64,000 nt of DNA from Luteococcus sp038433155 (GTDB lineage Bacteria; Actinomycetota; Actinomycetes; Propionibacteriales; Propionibacteriaceae). Below are positions 1 to 8,305 of the stretch, piece by piece. Position 1 is the first letter of the stretch, and every line of letters begins with the position of its first letter. Made by a program: the position numbers and the translations under genes. The stretch spans positions 1-64,000 of the forward strand of contig NZ_JBCDMW010000015.1 in NCBI RefSeq assembly GCF_038433155.1, in the 5' to 3' direction. The notes under the pieces are model-generated. The model searched no databases, was not told the DNA's origin, and was given only the letters and a program-made list of their open reading frames with translations.

Positions 1-3
1 TGT

Positions 4-119
4 TTCGGTGGTCATGTCAAAAGGGAAACACCCGGTCCCATTCCGAACCCGGAAGTTAAGCCTTTTAGAGCCGATGGTACTGCAGGGGGGACCCTGTGGG
101 AGACTAGGACACCGCCGGA
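4..119 (+). rRNA. rrf: 5S ribosomal RNA
   Basis: The conserved 5S core is present (cccggtcccattccgaac, then ccgatggtactgc). The 5' end (ttcggtgg) pairs with the 3' end (ccgccgga), which fixes the boundaries to within a few bases. It is the last gene of an rRNA operon whose 16S and 23S genes lie before the window. Confidence 0.95.
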
Positions 120-124
120 CTTAC

Positions 125-171
125 AAATACCCCTGGAGGGATCATTAATTTGATGCCTCCAGGGGTATTTT
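125..171 (+). terminator. Rho-independent terminator of the rRNA operon
   Basis: Two perfect 15-base arms (125-139 and 156-170) enclose a 16-base loop, and the right arm ends in a run of T. It lies directly after 5S, so it ends rRNA transcription. Confidence 0.9.
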
Positions 172-227
172 CATGTTCTGGAACGGAAACGATCGCACGT
201 GTTGTGCCCGTGCGGCAGGATGGACTC

Positions 228-1832
228 ATGGCTGACTACCCAAGCAACAACTCCCGCGACGACCGTCGTCGTGATGACGGCCCACGCCGCGATGACCGCG
301 GGCCGGGCAATGACCGCCCCTCCCGTGAGGGCCGGGGCTACCGCGGGGAGGACCGTCGGGACAATCGCTCCGGCGGATACTCGGGGCGGCCCAGCCAGGA
401 CCGTGGTGGCTACCGCGGCCGCGGGGACGACGAGGGACGCCGGTACCAGAGCAGCGGATGGACCGGTCGGAGTGAGGGCCGGGACCAGGAACGCGGCTAC
501 CGCCGAGACGATGATCGTCCTCGCTCCGAGCGGGGCCGTGGCTATGGTCGGGATGACGAGCGTCCCCGCGGTGGGGAGCGGGGCTACCGCGGTGAGGGTG
601 AGCGGTCCGAGCGTGGTGGTGAGCGGGGCTACTCCCGTCGCCCGGAGCAGGGCCGTGGCTATGGTCGCGATGACGAGCGTCCCCGCGGTGGGGAGCGGGG
701 CTACCGCGGTGAGGGCGAGCGGTCCGAACGCGGCGGTGAGCGGGGCTACTCCCGTCGCCCCGAGCAGGGCCGTGGCTATGGTCGCGATGACGAGCGTCCC
801 CGCGGCGGTGAGCGTGGCTATCGTCGCGAAGACGACCGACCCCGCGGTGACGAGCGGGGGCGGGGCTACGGCCGCGACGACCGGCGCGGTGGATCGGGCC
901 GGGGCGAGGTGCGTCGGGACTTCCGGGAGGACCGTCCCCGCCGTGACGAGGAGAACTTCGTTCGGCCCGGACTCGCGGCCCGCGCCGACGAGCCGCCGAC
1001 CCCGGAGGACGTCGACGAGAAGGAACTGCCCTTCGGGGTGCGGGCCGAGCTGAAGGGCCTGCCCAAGGACCTGGGGCAGATCGTGGCCGCTCACCTGGTG
1101 GCCGCCGGTCAGCTGATCGACGAGGACCCGGAGCTCGCCTACCGGCACGCGGAGGCCGCCCGTCGTCGGGCCGCCCGGCTGCCCGTGGTGCGGGAGGCCA
1201 CGGCCGAGACTGCCTACGCGGCAGGGGAGTACGCCGTCGCGCTGAACGAGTACCGCGCGCTGCGTCGGATGACGGGCGGGGCCGAGTACCTGCCCGTGAT
1301 GGCCGATTGCGAGCGCGCCCTGGGGCGGGCCGAGGCGGCCCTCAAACTGGCCAAGGAAGCGGCCGAGCAGCGCCTGGACGCCACCCAGCGGGTGGAGATG
1401 CTGCTGGTGGAGGCCGGTGCCCGGGATGACTTGGGCCAGCGGCCCGAGGCCCTGCGCCTGCTCAAGAATGCGATCGGCAACAAGGCGGTCAGCCCGCAGG
1501 GTCAGGCGCGGCTGCGGTATGCCTACGCCGACCTGCTGGAACGCAGCGACCAGCCCGAGGCGGCCAAACAGTGGTTCGCCTCCGCCGCCAAGTATGACGC
1601 CGAAGGGCTGCTGGACACCGAGGACCGGCTGAACCAGCTGGACGGCTTCGTGCTCGAATTCGACGAATCCGAGGACGACGAGGAGGACGAGGGCGCTGTG
1701 GAACCGGTGGCCGAGGCTCCGAAGGATGCCGAGGACGGTGAGGACGAGGGCGCTCGGGAGGCGGCGGCCGAGGCCCCGCAGGACGACGAGGACGGCACCC
1801 GGGAATCCCACGAACGGGCGGAGCAGGAATGA
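228..1832 (+). CDS. TPR protein with Arg/Gly/Asp-rich tandem-repeat N-terminal half
   Basis: Function unknown; 534 residues in three parts. Residues about 1-240 are a low-complexity Arg/Gly/Asp/Glu tract full of RGY, RGG and ERP steps, with a 39-residue tandem repeat. Residues about 265-480 look like helical TPR-type repeats (AAEAALKLAKEAAEQ-like pairs). The last 50 residues are strongly acidic. It heads the operon with the HAD phosphatase, tlyA, nadK and recN, the place held by TPR protein Rv1691 in M. tuberculosis, so the helical part is the conserved core and the RG tract an addition. ATG 228 is preferred to the in-frame TTG at 150, which lies inside the 5S terminator. RGG-like tracts often bind RNA, but that role is inference here. 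Confidence 0.85.
   Translation: MADYPSNNSRDDRRRDDGPRRDDRGPGNDRPSREGRGYRGEDRRDNRSGGYSGRPSQDRGGYRGRGDDEGRRYQSSGWTGRSEGRDQERGYRRDDDRPRSERGRGYGRDDERPRGGERGYRGEGERSERGGERGYSRRPEQGRGYGRDDERPRGGERGYRGEGERSERGGERGYSRRPEQGRGYGRDDERPRGGERGYRREDDRPRGDERGRGYGRDDRRGGSGRGEVRRDFREDRPRRDEENFVRPGLAARADEPPTPEDVDEKELPFGVRAELKGLPKDLGQIVAAHLVAAGQLIDEDPELAYRHAEAARRRAARLPVVREATAETAYAAGEYAVALNEYRALRRMTGGAEYLPVMADCERALGRAEAALKLAKEAAEQRLDATQRVEMLLVEAGARDDLGQRPEALRLLKNAIGNKAVSPQGQARLRYAYADLLERSDQPEAAKQWFASAAKYDAEGLLDTEDRLNQLDGFVLEFDESEDDEEDEGAVEPVAEAPKDAEDGEDEGAREAAAEAPQDDEDGTRESHERAEQE
537..824 (+). repeat. 117-bp in-frame tandem repeat, about 2.5 copies
   Basis: Copies begin at 537, 654 and 771, each at the codons for RGYGRDDERP. 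The first two are full 117-bp (39-codon) units that differ at scattered positions; the third matches for about 54 bp and then diverges. The unit length keeps the reading frame, so copy-number change would lengthen or shorten the protein without breaking it. Confidence 0.9.
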
Positions 1833-2833
1833 GCGATCGGACTGGCCAGATGGTGGTGGACCGATACGAGGCGGCGCTGTTTGATCTGGACGGCGTGGTC
1901 TACCTGGGCCCCGCCCCGGTGGCAGGGGCTCCTGAGGGAATCCAGCAGCTCAAGGAACACGGCACCCGGCTGGGTTATGTCACCAACAACGCCGCCCGCA
2001 AGCCGCAGGTGGTGGTTGACCAACTCACCGCACTGGGCGTCCCGGCGGAGATCTCCGACGTGGTGACCAGTGCTCAGGCCGGTGCCCGGATGTTGGCGGA
2101 GGAGCTGGCGCCAGGCAGCAACGTGCTGGTGGTGGGAACCCAGGCGCTGGCCGACGAGGTGGCCGCCGTCGGGATGCGGCCGGTGTGGACCTCGAACGAG
2201 GAACCCGCGGCCGTGATCCAGGGCTACGACCCGCAGATGACCTGGCCACGGCTGGACGACGCCTGCCTGGCGGTGCAGCGCGGTGCCCGGTGGTTCGCCA
2301 CCAACACCGACTCCACCCGCCCCACCGACAAGGGCCTGGTGCCCGGCGCGGGTGCCCAGATCGCGGCCGTGCAGGCGACGGTGAAGGTCACCCCGCAGGT
2401 GGCGGGCAAGCCCTGTCCGCCACTGTTGCTGGAGACCATGCGCAGGATCGGCACCGAGCGGGCGATCTTCGTCGGGGACCGGCTGGACACCGACGTGATG
2501 GGCGCGGTGGCGGTGCAGATGGACTCGCTGTTCGTGTTCACCGGGGCGCACGGCAAGCATGACCTGCTGTCCGCCGACGAAGACTCGCGACCCAGCCACA
2601 TTGGCTACGACCTGCGGGCGCTGCTGGCACCGGCGCGGGAGGCCGTCGTGGATCAGGACTCCTGCACCGTGAACGGGCAGACCGCCACCTGGTCCGACGA
2701 CACGGTCACCCTGGCCGCGGTGCCGGCCGAGCGGGAGCAGCAACTCGATGCCCTGTGGGCGGTGCTGCAGCTGGTCTGGAGCCATCCCGGGGCGGCGGCG
2801 CCCGTCGTCGACGAGCTCACCCTGCTGCCCTGA
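1829..2833 (+). CDS. HAD-superfamily (subfamily IIA) phosphatase
   Basis: A haloacid-dehalogenase hydrolase of 334 residues. Motif I DLDGVVYLG starts at residue 19 with the two catalytic aspartates; motif II is the T of YVTNN; the lysine motif is in AGKPCP; the acidic motif is VGDRLDTD. The insertion between the motifs marks the IIA (NagD-like) type. The M. tuberculosis gene at this position, Rv1692, is a glycerol-3-phosphate phosphatase, so a role in glycerophospholipid turnover is plausible but inferred. ATGA overlap with the TPR gene indicates translational coupling. The C-terminal ~80 residues lie outside the core fold and I do not recognise them. Confidence 0.88.
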   Translation: MSDRTGQMVVDRYEAALFDLDGVVYLGPAPVAGAPEGIQQLKEHGTRLGYVTNNAARKPQVVVDQLTALGVPAEISDVVTSAQAGARMLAEELAPGSNVLVVGTQALADEVAAVGMRPVWTSNEEPAAVIQGYDPQMTWPRLDDACLAVQRGARWFATNTDSTRPTDKGLVPGAGAQIAAVQATVKVTPQVAGKPCPPLLLETMRRIGTERAIFVGDRLDTDVMGAVAVQMDSLFVFTGAHGKHDLLSADEDSRPSHIGYDLRALLAPAREAVVDQDSCTVNGQTATWSDDTVTLAAVPAEREQQLDALWAVLQLVWSHPGAAAPVVDELTLLP

Positions 2834-2846
2834 GCGGGGAACGACC

Positions 2847-3104
2847 ATGACCGAACAGGACGCCGAGAACCCCCGTTTGCCGGACCCGCCACGGACCGGA
2901 AATGCGGTGATCGACCAGGCGTTGGCCGAGCTGGTGGGGCTCCAGGAGAGCGACGTCGCCGGGCACCACGACCGGTTGGCTGCCGCGCAGGATGTGCTGA
3001 CCGGGGTGCTGGAGACCAGCCGCAATGCCGTACAGACCCCGATCCCCGGGGTGCTGCGGCCCCGCCCGTCCCAGGACGATCCGGGAGCACGTCGCCATGG
3101 CTGA
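2847..3104 (+). CDS. Small conserved operon protein (Rv1693-like position)
   Basis: Eighty-five residues, no recognisable domain. The N-terminal half is acidic and predicted helical (VIDQALAELVGLQ, HHDRLAAAQDVL); the C-terminus is Pro/Arg-rich. It starts at ATG 2847 after a GGGGA stretch and overlaps the start of tlyA by 8 bases. Mycobacteria carry a similarly small gene between the phosphatase and tlyA, which supports it as real. No function can be assigned. Confidence 0.7.
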   Translation: MTEQDAENPRLPDPPRTGNAVIDQALAELVGLQESDVAGHHDRLAAAQDVLTGVLETSRNAVQTPIPGVLRPRPSQDDPGARRHG

Positions 3105-3843
3105 CGGGGTGCGGCTGGACGTTGCCATGGTGGAGCGCGGCCTGGCCCGCAGCCGCAGCCTGGCCCGCAAGCTGGTGGAGGACGGCCTGGTGCAGGTGGC
3201 CGGCAAGCCCGCCGGCAAGGCCTCCCAGATGGTGCCCGCCGATGCCGAGATCACCATGACCGAACACGTCCAGTGGGCCTCCCGGGCCGCCTTCAAGCTG
3301 CTCGGGGCACTGGACTCGCTGGGCTGGGAGCGGGTACCGGAACGGGTGCTGGACGCCGGTGCCAGCACCGGCGGCTTCACCGAGGTGCTGCTGAGCCGCG
3401 GGGCGCTGCAGGTCTATGCCGTCGATGTTGGCCACGGGCAGCTGGTGGATGGGCTGCGGACCGATCCCCGGGTGGTGGTCCGCGAAGGCCTCAACCTGCG
3501 TGACCTGAGCGTGGCCGACCTGGGCAACCGCCCGGTGGACCTGGTGGTCTGCGACGTCTCCTTCATCAGCCTGAAACTCCTGCTGGAGCCGCTGTTCGGG
3601 GCCCTTGCCCCTGCTGGCCGGGCGCTGTTGATGGTCAAGCCACAGTTCGAGGTGGGGCGCAAGAACCTGACGTCGACGGGTGTGGTGCGCGACGAGCAGT
3701 TGCGGCTGGCCGCCGTCGACGACGTGGTGGCGCACGCCGCGGACCTGGGCTGGCGGGCAGTCTGGCGGGAGCCGAGCCAGCTGCCGGGACCGGCCGGCAA
3801 CATCGAGTACTTCGTGTTGTTCGAGCGCTCGCAGGGTGACTGA
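3097..3843 (+). CDS. tlyA: TlyA family rRNA (cytidine-2'-O)-methyltransferase
   Basis: Methylates the 2'-OH of cytidines in 16S and/or 23S rRNA in this family, which affects capreomycin sensitivity. The 248-residue protein has an N-terminal S4 RNA-binding domain (about 1-60; LDVAMVERGLARSRSLARKL) and an FtsJ-type Rossmann domain with SAM motif I DAGASTGGFTEVLL and a VVCDVSFIS segment. ATG 3097 has GGGAG upstream. An earlier in-frame ATG at 3025 would only add a Pro/Arg-rich shadow of the preceding gene. It overlaps that gene by 8 bases and lies 40 bases before nadK. Confidence 0.92.
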   Translation: MADGVRLDVAMVERGLARSRSLARKLVEDGLVQVAGKPAGKASQMVPADAEITMTEHVQWASRAAFKLLGALDSLGWERVPERVLDAGASTGGFTEVLLSRGALQVYAVDVGHGQLVDGLRTDPRVVVREGLNLRDLSVADLGNRPVDLVVCDVSFISLKLLLEPLFGALAPAGRALLMVKPQFEVGRKNLTSTGVVRDEQLRLAAVDDVVAHAADLGWRAVWREPSQLPGPAGNIEYFVLFERSQGD

Positions 3844-3883
3844 GGCGCCAGAACTGTCGGCGGGGCCAGCTAGGGTGATTTCC

Positions 3884-4804
3884 GTGAGTGAGCAGCTAAG
3901 GACAACGCACGGGCGCCGGGTGGCCGTGATGCTGCATCCCCACCGGGCCGAGGCGCTGGACGCCGCCGTCGACTTCGTGGTGCAGCTGGCCAACCGGGGG
4001 ATCGGCACCGTGGTGCTGCCCGACTGCCGGGACCGGATGGTGCCCGCGCTGGCCGGCCGCGCGGAACTGGACGTGCTGGGCGACGAGGACCCGCAGGTGG
4101 AGCTGGTGGTGATCTTCGGCGGCGACGGGTCCATCCTGCGCGGCGCCGAGATCGCCCTGCCCTGGGGTGTTCCGCTGCTGGGCGTCAACCTGGGCCACGT
4201 CGGCTTCCTGGCCGAGCTGGAGGCCTCCGAGACGGCGCAGCTGGTGGACCAGGTGGTGGCCCGCAGCTACCAGGTGGAGCGCCGGCTCACGCTGTCCGTC
4301 GAGGTCTTCGACGCCCACGGAAAACTGCGGTGGAGCAATTTCGCCGTCAACGAGGTCTCGGTGGAGAAGATCGCCCGGGAGCGGATGATCGAGGTGCTGG
4401 CGATGGTGGACGACCGTCCGCTGTCCCGCTGGGGCTGCGACGGGGTGCTGGTGTGTACCCCCACCGGCTCCACCGCCTACGCGTTCTCCGCCGGTGGCCC
4501 GGTGATGTGGCCCGACGTGGAGGCAATCGAGCTGGTGCCATTGAGTGCCCACGCCCTGTACGCCCGGCCGTCGGTGCTCAGCCCCAAGTCCCGGGTGGAC
4601 CTGGTGGTCAGCCTGGAGCGGCAGGTGCCGGCCGTGGTCTGGGCCGATGGCGCCCGCACCACCGACGCCGCACCGGGCAGCCGGATCAGCCTGCGCCGCG
4701 GGGACCATGACCTGCTGATCGCCCGGCTGGCACCGCAACCCTTCACCACCCGTCTGGTGAAGAAGTTCGAGCTGCCCGTCGAGGGATTCCGGGGCCGTCG
4801 CTGA
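3884..4804 (+). CDS. nadK: NAD kinase
   Basis: Phosphorylates NAD to NADP. The 306-residue protein has the diagnostic GGDGS motif at residues 79-83 with the catalytic aspartate at 81, followed by NLGHVGFLAE and the TPTGSTAYAFSAGGP segment. GTG 3884 is chosen because AGGGTGA lies 5 bases upstream and the resulting length matches the mycobacterial enzyme. Its stop overlaps the recN start by one base. Confidence 0.95.
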   Translation: MSEQLRTTHGRRVAVMLHPHRAEALDAAVDFVVQLANRGIGTVVLPDCRDRMVPALAGRAELDVLGDEDPQVELVVIFGGDGSILRGAEIALPWGVPLLGVNLGHVGFLAELEASETAQLVDQVVARSYQVERRLTLSVEVFDAHGKLRWSNFAVNEVSVEKIARERMIEVLAMVDDRPLSRWGCDGVLVCTPTGSTAYAFSAGGPVMWPDVEAIELVPLSAHALYARPSVLSPKSRVDLVVSLERQVPAVVWADGARTTDAAPGSRISLRRGDHDLLIARLAPQPFTTRLVKKFELPVEGFRGRR

Positions 4805-6507
4805 TGCTCACCGAGCTGCGGATCGAAGGGCTCGGGGTGATCGCGGAGACCGGGATCGAGTTCCATCCCGGGATGACCGCGGTCACCGGCGAGACCGGCG
4901 CGGGCAAGACGATGGTGGTCTCCAGCCTGGGCCTGCTGATGGGTGCCCGGGCCGATTCGGGCGTGGTGCGGCACGGGGCCCGACGGGCCCTGGTGGAGGG
5001 CCGCTTCACCGGCGTCGCGTCGGTAACCGAACGGGTAGAGTCCGCGGGCGGCCTGGTGGAGGACGGCGAACTGCTGTTGGCCCGGCAGGTGAGCAGCGCC
5101 GGGCGATCCCGCGCCTTCGTCGGCGGGGCGCAGAGCTCGGTGGGCGCGCTGGCGGAGATCAGCGGGGAGCTGGCCACCATCCACGGCCAGTCCGAGCAGA
5201 TCCGGCTGGGCACCCCGGAACGGCAACGGGAGGTGCTGGACCGCTTCTGCGGATCGCGGCATGCGGCCGCGCTGCGGACCTACCGGGCCGACTTCGAGCG
5301 GCGCGGCCGGCTGGCCACCGAGCTGGCTGAGCTGGAGACCCGGGCCCGGGAACGCGCCCGGGAGCAGGACCTGCTGCGCTTCGGGCTGGACGAGATTGCC
5401 GCGGTGGAGCCGCAGCCCGGGGAGGACGAGGCGTTGGCGGCGGAGGCCAACCGCTTGCAGGCCGTCGACGACCTGCGCCAGCTGGCCGAGACCGCCTCGG
5501 CAGCCCTGAGTGGATCGGTGGACGGCTACGACGACGCCCCCGGTGTGGTCGGGCTGTTCGGACAGGCCCGCAAGGCGATGGAGCAGGCCGAGACGCTGGA
5601 CCCGGCCGCCGCCGAGGTGGCCCGGCAGATGCGCGAGGCCGGTTTCCAGCTGAACGAGGCCGCCGCCCAGGTGGCCGGCTATCTTGCCGACCTGGATGCC
5701 GACCCGCTGCGGCTGGAGGCGATCGCCGAGCGCCGGGCCGCGCTGGCCGGCCTGCAGCGCAAGTACGGCGAGACCATCGACGACGTGCTGGAGTGGTCAC
5801 GCACGTCGGCGGCCCGGCTGACCGACCTGCTCGGCTCCGACGACCGGATCGAGGAATTGCGGGCCGAGATCGGCCGGCTGGACGATTCCCTGGCCCAGCA
5901 GGCGTCGGCCCTGACCCAGACCCGCACCGACGCCGCCGAACGGCTGGCGACGGCGGTGCAGTCCGAGTTGGCCGCGCTTGCCATGCCGCATGCCCGGCTG
6001 GGCTTCGAGCTCCGTCCGACGCCGGAGCTGACCCCGCACGGTGCGGAGCAGGTGCAGCTCACCTTCGCCGCCAACCCGGGCCTGCCCGCCGCGCCGCTGG
6101 GCAAGGTGGCCTCCGGCGGTGAGCTCTCCCGGGTGCGGCTGGCGCTGGAGGTGGTGCTGGTGGACGCCGACGCGGGGGAGGCTCCCGGGGCGCACACCTG
6201 CGTCTTCGACGAGGTGGATGCCGGCGTCGGTGGCGCGGTGGCGGTGGAGATCGGCCGACGGCTGGCGATGCTGGCCCGCCACTGCCAGGTGATCGTGGTC
6301 ACCCACCTGGCGCAGGTGGCGGCCTTCGCCGACGCGCACCACGTGGTCAGCAAGTCCACCAATGGCGAGGTCACGGTCAGTGACCTGCGCCAGGTCACCG
6401 GCGACGAGCGGCTGGCCGAGCTCGCCCGGATGATGGGCGGGATCTCCTCCTCGGAGTCCTCCCTGGCCCACGCCCGGGAATTGCTGGAAGCGGCCGGTCA
6501 GGACTGA
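4804..6507 (+). CDS. recN: DNA repair protein RecN
   Basis: An SMC-like ATPase in double-strand break repair. The 567-residue protein has Walker A GETGAGKT at residues 29-36, a long Glu/Ala/Leu-rich coiled-coil middle (about 155-390), the ABC signature SGGELSRV near residue 440, and Walker B CVFDEVDAGVGG followed by VVTHLAQVAA. The ATG overlaps the nadK stop. It ends 10 bases inside the convergent iron-transport operon. In mycobacteria recN is followed by steA-type genes and then pyrG; here that interval holds iron-uptake genes and a ligase. Confidence 0.95.
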   Translation: MLTELRIEGLGVIAETGIEFHPGMTAVTGETGAGKTMVVSSLGLLMGARADSGVVRHGARRALVEGRFTGVASVTERVESAGGLVEDGELLLARQVSSAGRSRAFVGGAQSSVGALAEISGELATIHGQSEQIRLGTPERQREVLDRFCGSRHAAALRTYRADFERRGRLATELAELETRARERAREQDLLRFGLDEIAAVEPQPGEDEALAAEANRLQAVDDLRQLAETASAALSGSVDGYDDAPGVVGLFGQARKAMEQAETLDPAAAEVARQMREAGFQLNEAAAQVAGYLADLDADPLRLEAIAERRAALAGLQRKYGETIDDVLEWSRTSAARLTDLLGSDDRIEELRAEIGRLDDSLAQQASALTQTRTDAAERLATAVQSELAALAMPHARLGFELRPTPELTPHGAEQVQLTFAANPGLPAAPLGKVASGGELSRVRLALEVVLVDADAGEAPGAHTCVFDEVDAGVGGAVAVEIGRRLAMLARHCQVIVVTHLAQVAAFADAHHVVSKSTNGEVTVSDLRQVTGDERLAELARMMGGISSSESSLAHARELLEAAGQD

Positions 6508-7310
6508 GGCAGTGCGTCGCGACGCTCGTGCCGCGAGCGTGGGGCCACCACGGGGCCGCGGGGATCGTCCAGGTCCACCCGGCAGCTGATGCCGTAGACG
6601 TCGGCCACATGCTGTTCGGTGACCACCTCGGGTGGACGCCCGTCGGCCACCAATCGTCCCTGCTTCATCAGCAGCAGGTGACCGGCATAGGCGACGGCCT
6701 GCGGCAGGTCGTGCAGCACCGCCACCACGGTGCGGCCGTGGTCCACCAGATCGGCGCAGACGTCCAGCAGCTGGTACTGGGCGGCCAGGTCCAGGTAGGT
6801 GGTGGGCTCGTCCAGCAACACGATCGGGGTGTCCTGAGCCAGCACCATGGCCAGCCACACCCGCTGGCGCTGGCCACCGGACAGCTCGGAGACCCGGCGC
6901 TGCAGCAGGTGGCCGACGCCGGCCCGCTCCACCGCCCGGTCGATGGCCTCCTGGTCCCCGGCGGCGCTGGTGCGCAGCAGCGAGTGGTAGGGGTGGCGGC
7001 CGCGGGCCACCAGCTCGGTCACCGTCAGCCCGGGTGGGGCGACGGTCTGCTGGGGCAGCAGGCTGACGGTGCGGGCCAGCTCCCGTCGCGGATAGTCGCC
7101 CACCGGCCGGCCCTGGACGGCGATGCTGCCCTCGTCAGCCGGCCGGAGCTGGCACAGCGCCCGCAGCAGGGTGGACTTGCCGCAACCATTGGGGCCGATC
7201 ACGGCGGTGAAACTGCCCGCCGGGATGGTCGCGGACACGGAGTCGACGGCGACGTGGCTGCCGAAGCGCACCGTGACGTCGCGGACGGAGATGGCCGGTG
7301 CGCCGCTCAC
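6498..7310 (-). CDS. Iron-siderophore ABC transporter ATP-binding protein
   Basis: The FecE/FhuC-type ATPase that powers import. Of 270 residues, Walker A is GPNGCGKST, the Q-loop is LLPQQ, the signature is LSGGQRQRVWLAMVLAQ, Walker B is IVLLDEPTTYLDL and the switch histidine is in VAVLHDL. GTG 7310 overlaps the stop of the upstream permease (GTGA) and has AAAGGGGG before it. Last gene of the uptake operon. Reading further upstream in frame gives only Gly/Arg-rich shadow sequence. Confidence 0.93.
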   Translation of the reverse strand: MSGAPAISVRDVTVRFGSHVAVDSVSATIPAGSFTAVIGPNGCGKSTLLRALCQLRPADEGSIAVQGRPVGDYPRRELARTVSLLPQQTVAPPGLTVTELVARGRHPYHSLLRTSAAGDQEAIDRAVERAGVGHLLQRRVSELSGGQRQRVWLAMVLAQDTPIVLLDEPTTYLDLAAQYQLLDVCADLVDHGRTVVAVLHDLPQAVAYAGHLLLMKQGRLVADGRPPEVVTEQHVADVYGISCRVDLDDPRGPVVAPRSRHERRDALPQS

Positions 7311-8305
7311 AGCGCCCCCTTTCGGAATTGCGAGATCAGCAGGACGCCCAGGAAGATGCCGCCCAGCAGGGCGGTGACCACCCCCACCGGCAGGCCGTCC
7401 AGGACGGGCCAGTGGGCGACGGCCAGGTCCGCCAGGCAGACCTCCAGGGCGCCGACCAGCGCGGCGGTGCCCATGGCGGGCCGTCCGGTCAACCACCGGG
7501 CCAGGTGCGGCGCGGTCAGGGCGACGAAGGTGACCGGCCCGGCCACCGCCACGGCGGCGGCGGTCAGCGCAATCCCCAGGCCCAGCGACAGGGCCCGGGT
7601 CATTCCGGGCCGCGACCCCAGCCCGTGCGCGGCCTCGTCGCCCAGGGCCACCAGCTCCAGGTCGGTGCGCAGCGCCAGCGCCGCCAGGCAACCGGGCAGC
7701 AGCACCGCCCAGACCAGCGCGGCATCCTGCCAGGAGCGGGAGTTGAGCGATCCGGTCAGAGCGGAGGCCAGCGCCATCGCCTCCGCCTGCCGGGACCAGA
7801 CCAGCACCAGCTGGGTGAGGGCCGTGGCACCAGCGGCGACGCCGATCCCGGCGACGATCACCGCCCCCGGGTTACGGAAGCCGGTGGTGGTCACCCAGCC
7901 CACCAGTGCCCCGGCCAGCAGCGCGCCGCCCAGCGACCCGGGCAGCACCGGTAGGTGCCAGAAGGTGGCCAGGGCGGTGCCCGCCCCGGCCGCGGCGGTG
8001 ATCCCGATCACGTCGGGGGTGACCAGCGGGTTGGCGGTGGCGCGTTGGAACAGCGCGCCGGCCAGCCCGAGGGCCGCCCCGGTGCCCAGCCCGGTCATCA
8101 ACCGCGGGCCGCGCAGCCGGCGCAGCGCGAAGCCACCGCCACCGTCGAGCAGCTCCAACAGGGCCCGCGGCTGGCGGGCCAGCGGGATCCCGAGCTTGCC
8201 GACGGCCAGGGTGAGGGCGCAGCCGGCCAGCAGCGCCGCCAGCAGGCCGAGGATGGCCAGCGGGCGTCGGACTGAGCGGGGCCGGGGAAAGGGGAGGGTA
8301 CTCAC
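7307..8305 (-). CDS. FecCD-family siderophore ABC transporter permease
   Basis: An integral membrane permease of 332 residues with about nine to ten hydrophobic segments and FecCD hallmarks: RLPR-like RRLRGPR, GAALGLAGALFQRATANPLVTPDVIGI and a GPVTFVALTAPHLAR segment that contacts the ATPase. The GTG start overlaps the preceding permease stop. It pairs with the 8302-9294 product to form a heterodimeric channel. Confidence 0.92.
   Translation of the reverse strand: MSTLPFPRPRSVRRPLAILGLLAALLAGCALTLAVGKLGIPLARQPRALLELLDGGGGFALRRLRGPRLMTGLGTGAALGLAGALFQRATANPLVTPDVIGITAAAGAGTALATFWHLPVLPGSLGGALLAGALVGWVTTTGFRNPGAVIVAGIGVAAGATALTQLVLVWSRQAEAMALASALTGSLNSRSWQDAALVWAVLLPGCLAALALRTDLELVALGDEAAHGLGSRPGMTRALSLGLGIALTAAAVAVAGPVTFVALTAPHLARWLTGRPAMGTAALVGALEVCLADLAVAHWPVLDGLPVGVVTALLGGIFLGVLLISQFRKGAL

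Noticed and set aside
537..824. Possible CRISPR or minisatellite array
   Set aside because: The repeats are contiguous, 117 bp and in frame, with no spacers; they encode a protein repeat.
171..1811. A 546-codon minus-strand frame opposite the repeat-rich TPR gene
   Set aside because: It is the complement of a strongly periodic high-GC gene. Its translation is low-complexity Leu/Val/Thr-rich with no family match, and it has no operon context.
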